Positions 63,224-64,000 of a DNA stretch of 64,000 nucleotides are shown here, piece after piece; within the stretch, counting starts at the first letter, position 1, and each line of letters starts with the position of its first letter. The stretch lies in NCBI RefSeq assembly GCF_003670295.1, contig NZ_QXJG01000004.1, positions 20,906-84,905 of the forward strand, written 5' to 3'. The DNA comes from Helicobacter burdigaliensis. GTDB taxonomy: Bacteria > Campylobacterota > Campylobacteria > Campylobacterales > Helicobacteraceae. Both the position numbers and the translations under genes were made by a program. A model generated the notes under the pieces. It was not told where the DNA came from and made no database searches. It saw only the letters and a program-made list of their open reading frames with translations.

Positions 63224-64000
63224 GGTTATATAAGATGAGACTTGTTTGAATCTTTTAAGAATTTCAGGGGATTTGCGATTTTAAAGTAAAGTTGTAAATC
63301 CTTAAGATAAGCAAAACTGCTAAATCACTTTAAATCAATATTTTTATATTGAACTACCATCTGCTTATTTTAATCTTATTAGTCATCTCTAAAATTCCAC
63401 AATTTCTTTCTTCTTTTCCCCTTATCCCCCCCCATTTCTCTCTATAACTTCTCTCCCTCTCTATAATCTTTTTCCCTTTCTCTTTCCCTCCAATCTCCCC
63501 CTATCTTTTCATTTTTTCTTCAATCTTTTCTTTCTATGTTTTATCTTATGGTTTTTTCTATGCTCCTAATAGTTTTTCTCTTATTTCTTTCTATATCTCC
63601 TATATCCCTCCAACCTCTAAATCTTTCCCCTATAAATTTCTCTCCCATTCTCTTTCTTATCTTTTTATTCCTCCCTATAAATCTCTTTCATATTCCTCCT
63701 CTTTTTCACCAACCCTTAAAAACCTCTCTCTTTTAAATCTCCCCCATCTCTCCCTTTTCTATGCTTTATCTTAAACTAATGATATGTTCCTAATAGTTTC
63801 TCTCTTATTTATCCCATATATTTTTTATTATTCCTCCCCTCACTCTCTATAATCTCTAACTCTCCAATCCCCCCTTTCTCCCTAAACCTCTCCCCATTAA
63901 ATTTCCCATCAATTTCTTCCAATTTTCTCCAACCCCTTATTTTTTAATCTCTCTTTAAGCTTTTAAAGCTATAATTCCATTTCCTTTTTTGCGCTACACT
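63224..64000. other. Gene-free, strongly pyrimidine-rich region
   Basis: From about 63380 to 63960 the plus strand is made almost entirely of C, T and some A, with very few G; the minus strand is correspondingly purine-rich. No coding frame looks real. A roughly 64-nt unit at 63533 (TCTATGTTTTATCTTATGG...) recurs in diverged form at 63758 (TCTATGCTTTATCTTAAAC...), and CTCTCTATAATC recurs at about 63456 and 63843. A C8 run is at 63426-63433. Function unknown. Confidence 0.6.
63533..63822. repeat. Diverged direct repeat in the pyrimidine-rich region
   Basis: Copy A at about 63533-63596 and copy B at about 63758-63822, 225 bp apart. Both contain TCTATG(T/C)TTTATCTTA, then TAATAGTTT and CTCTTATTT in the same order. 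Confidence 0.55.

Noticed and set aside
63536..63736. Plus-strand ORF of 66 codons in the pyrimidine-rich region
   Set aside because: Leu/Pro/Ser/Phe-only translation is the product of C/T bias; no RBS or start context.

Overview
The window is AT-rich chromosomal DNA from a Campylobacterota (epsilonproteobacterial) species, almost certainly a Helicobacter of the enterohepatic type. The strongest evidence is a single reading frame fusing RNA polymerase beta and beta' (35448-44093), a hallmark of Helicobacter and Wolinella. Supporting evidence is the rpsO/flhA/DHH-phosphoesterase order known from H. pylori, poly-G phase-variation tracts in glycan genes, and a Campylobacter-like type II-C CRISPR-Cas9 locus. 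The low G+C argues against Wolinella. I cannot name the species from sequence alone; a dTDP-3-amino-sugar/N-formyltransferase cluster of this kind would fit the H. canadensis/H. pullorum group (inference).

Layout. 1-5271 (minus strand): M16 peptidase (cut by the window edge), pyrD, nusB, ribH, kdsA, beta-carbonic anhydrase and a MotB-like protein. 5371-8000: dedA, a ComEA-like helix-hairpin-helix protein, ilvC and rpsO. 8154-12380: flhA, a DHH phosphoesterase, a small coiled protein and purN. 12370-25704 is a long surface-glycan locus: a GtrB/membrane protein/GtrA-type trio, several glycosyltransferases, and rfbA-rfbB-ketoisomerase-acyltransferase-formyltransferase-aminotransferase genes that together would make a dTDP-3-amino-3,6-dideoxyhexose with acyl or formyl decoration. 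Three poly-G tracts (16901, 20689, 23801) and one frameshifted formyltransferase mark it as phase-variable. 25710-30312 (minus): rny, a 5-formyltetrahydrofolate cyclo-ligase-like gene, a membrane protein and a TonB-dependent receptor. 30425-47233 is the translation/transcription core: four tRNAs, tuf, rpmG, tRNA-Trp, secE, nusG, rplK, rplA, rplJ, rplL, fused rpoBC, rpsL, rpsG, fusA.

48191-53700 is the CRISPR-Cas region and the most interesting part. One cas9-cas1-cas2 operon is flanked on both sides by a complete tracrRNA-leader-array module. The two 153-bp tracrRNA/leader modules are collinear without indels and differ at about 11 positions by my count. The arrays share the same 36-bp repeat but no spacers. 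All RNA elements are encoded on the minus strand, so the last spacer, its repeat, the leader and the tracrRNA lie in the order of a natural single-guide RNA. Each repeat ends in an extended -10 promoter motif. Right of array 2 is a decayed segment with gene fragments, then a small antitoxin/Doc toxin pair.

55804-61600 (minus): uvrA, an orphan and divergent trpA/trpB pair, and an EamA transporter. 61848-63223: three lipoprotein genes behind a promoter holding a 12-T tract. 63380-64000 has no recognisable gene and is a very pyrimidine-rich, internally repetitive stretch (purine-rich on the minus strand).
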